Source: Galbibacter pacificus (GTDB lineage: Bacteria; Bacteroidota; Bacteroidia; Flavobacteriales; Flavobacteriaceae). From it: 64,000 nucleotides of DNA. The notes under the pieces were generated by a model. The model had not been told where the DNA came from, made no database searches, and saw nothing but the letters and a program-made list of their open reading frames with translations. Within the stretch, counting starts at the first letter, position 1. Each line of letters opens with the position of its first letter. Both the position numbers and the translations under genes were made by a program. This document shows positions 63,294 through 64,000 of this stretch, piece after piece. The stretch spans positions 1-64,000 of the forward strand of contig NZ_JAQSVC010000006.1 of NCBI RefSeq assembly GCF_029603165.1. Direction: 5' to 3'.

Positions 63294-63948
63294 GCTTACC
63301 CCTTATCCCTCTATATTCCATAACAAATTCATTTAATAATTCAATGTTTTTCAATCCGGGTTCCAATTCAAATTTACTGTTTACGTCAATAGCATGAATG
63401 GGAAGTTTAGGATCTATATTTTTAATTTTTTCAATATGTTCCGGGCCAATGCCACCACTTAAAAAGAATGGTTTTTTAGATGGATAATCTTTCAATATTT
63501 CCCAGTTAAATGCATAGCCGTTTCCGCCGGGGAGTTTTCCTTTGGTGTCGAATAAATAGAAATCGACAATGTTTTCATACGGATCTAAAATTGAAAAATC
63601 GAATTCGTCTTTAATAGAAAACACTTTAATAATGAGATACTTCGGAAGCTGTTCTTTAAGTTCTTTACAATAATCAACCGATTCACTTCCATGTAATTGC
63701 ACACCATTTAATTGATGCTTTTGTACTTTCTCGGCAATAAATTTAATAGTGGCATCTACAAAAACACCTATTTTTTGAATGCTTTTTGGTAGTTCTGGAA
63801 CAATACCATTGTTAAAACGAGTCGATTTTTCATAAAAAATAAAGCCGAGATAATCCGGTTGCAATGCTGCAACAGCTTTAATATTATCTTGGTATTTCAT
63901 TCCGCAGATTTTTAATCTCCCTCTCAATCCTTTTTCCTCGTTTTTCAT
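63289..63948 (-). CDS. trpF: Phosphoribosylanthranilate isomerase
   Basis: The 219-residue TIM-barrel enzyme performs the third step of the tryptophan pathway. The N-terminal LKICGMKYQDN carries the catalytic Cys, LGFIFYEKSTR follows, and AIDVNSKFE near the C-terminus holds the catalytic Asp. FLSGGIGPEHI is the phosphate-binding GG motif. The start MKNEEKGLRGRLKICG gives about ten residues before the barrel, which is slightly long. The gene continues the trp operon from outside the window; about 50 bp upstream of its start contain no gene. Confidence 0.94.
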   Translation of the reverse strand: MKNEEKGLRGRLKICGMKYQDNIKAVAALQPDYLGFIFYEKSTRFNNGIVPELPKSIQKIGVFVDATIKFIAEKVQKHQLNGVQLHGSESVDYCKELKEQLPKYLIIKVFSIKDEFDFSILDPYENIVDFYLFDTKGKLPGGNGYAFNWEILKDYPSKKPFFLSGGIGPEHIEKIKNIDPKLPIHAIDVNSKFELEPGLKNIELLNEFVMEYRGIRGKR

Positions 63949-64000
63949 ATTAAAATCATTTCTTTCATTTATTAATAGGGAAAATTAAATAATTCCCCTT

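Overview
The window looks like chromosomal DNA of a marine-type member of the Flavobacteriaceae (Bacteroidota). The evidence is: type IX secretion / gliding genes (gldJ, porV, a PorP/SprF-family gene and a protein with the gliding-type C-terminal sorting domain); promoters of the Bacteroidota type (TTTG, about 19 nt, TAnnTTTG); an almost complete lack of strong Shine-Dalgarno sequences; a 30S protein THX gene; and an AT-rich background with dense housekeeping genes. No phage, plasmid, insertion sequence or CRISPR array was recognised.

Layout. 1-4.7 kb: a surface module made of a truncated repeat/fibre protein, a cadherin-like type B T9SS cargo and a PorP/SprF partner. 4.9-9.2 kb: idi, a QueD/PTPS-like gene, manA, a small conserved protein, tRNA-Thr, a MarC-family gene and two tandem 4-TM paralogues. 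9.4-19 kb (minus strand): a DUF4369 lipoprotein, a DUF819 membrane protein, gltD-gltB and an acyl-CoA dehydrogenase. 19-26 kb (plus): anmK, a Glu/Leu/Phe/Val dehydrogenase, nhaD, exbB-exbD-tonB-like, folC and two identical tRNA-Val genes. 26.8-28.4 kb: two Tat-exported ferritin-like proteins. 28.5-36.6 kb: murF and gldJ (minus), divergent from porV, cdd, pdhA and pdhC. 36.7-41.6 kb: M28 peptidase, SDR, SprT-like, mannose-1-phosphate guanylyltransferase and DUF389 protein. 41.7-47 kb: SRPBCC, pyrE, Nudix, M14 peptidase and SulP transporter. 47-55.7 kb: response regulator/histidine kinase, coaD, ddl, PASTA protein, RluA-type synthase, an unknown helical protein, yaaA, THX, a UDG-family protein and a 46-aa ORF. 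55.8-60.5 kb: a TetR-controlled tripartite EmrAB/TolC-type efflux operon. 60.5-61.2 kb: a non-coding segment with an exact 21-bp-period array. 61.2-64 kb: trpF-trpB-trpA, the distal end of a trp operon whose upstream part lies outside the window.

Functional themes. The T9SS genes (gldJ, porV, type B cargo, PorP/SprF) indicate surface secretion and probably gliding. The gltBD pair and the amino acid dehydrogenase link nitrogen and carbon metabolism. murF, ddl, anmK and the PASTA protein belong to peptidoglycan metabolism. The manA and mannose-1-phosphate guanylyltransferase genes supply GDP-mannose.

Most content is ordinary core genome. The items most worth a second look are the ten-unit 21-bp array at 60760-60969, the absence of porU between gldJ and porV, the sharp composition break inside the fibre gene, a strong hairpin between exbB and exbD, and mutually exclusive heptamer pairings upstream of gltB. 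I found no clear evidence of a wholly new multi-gene system.
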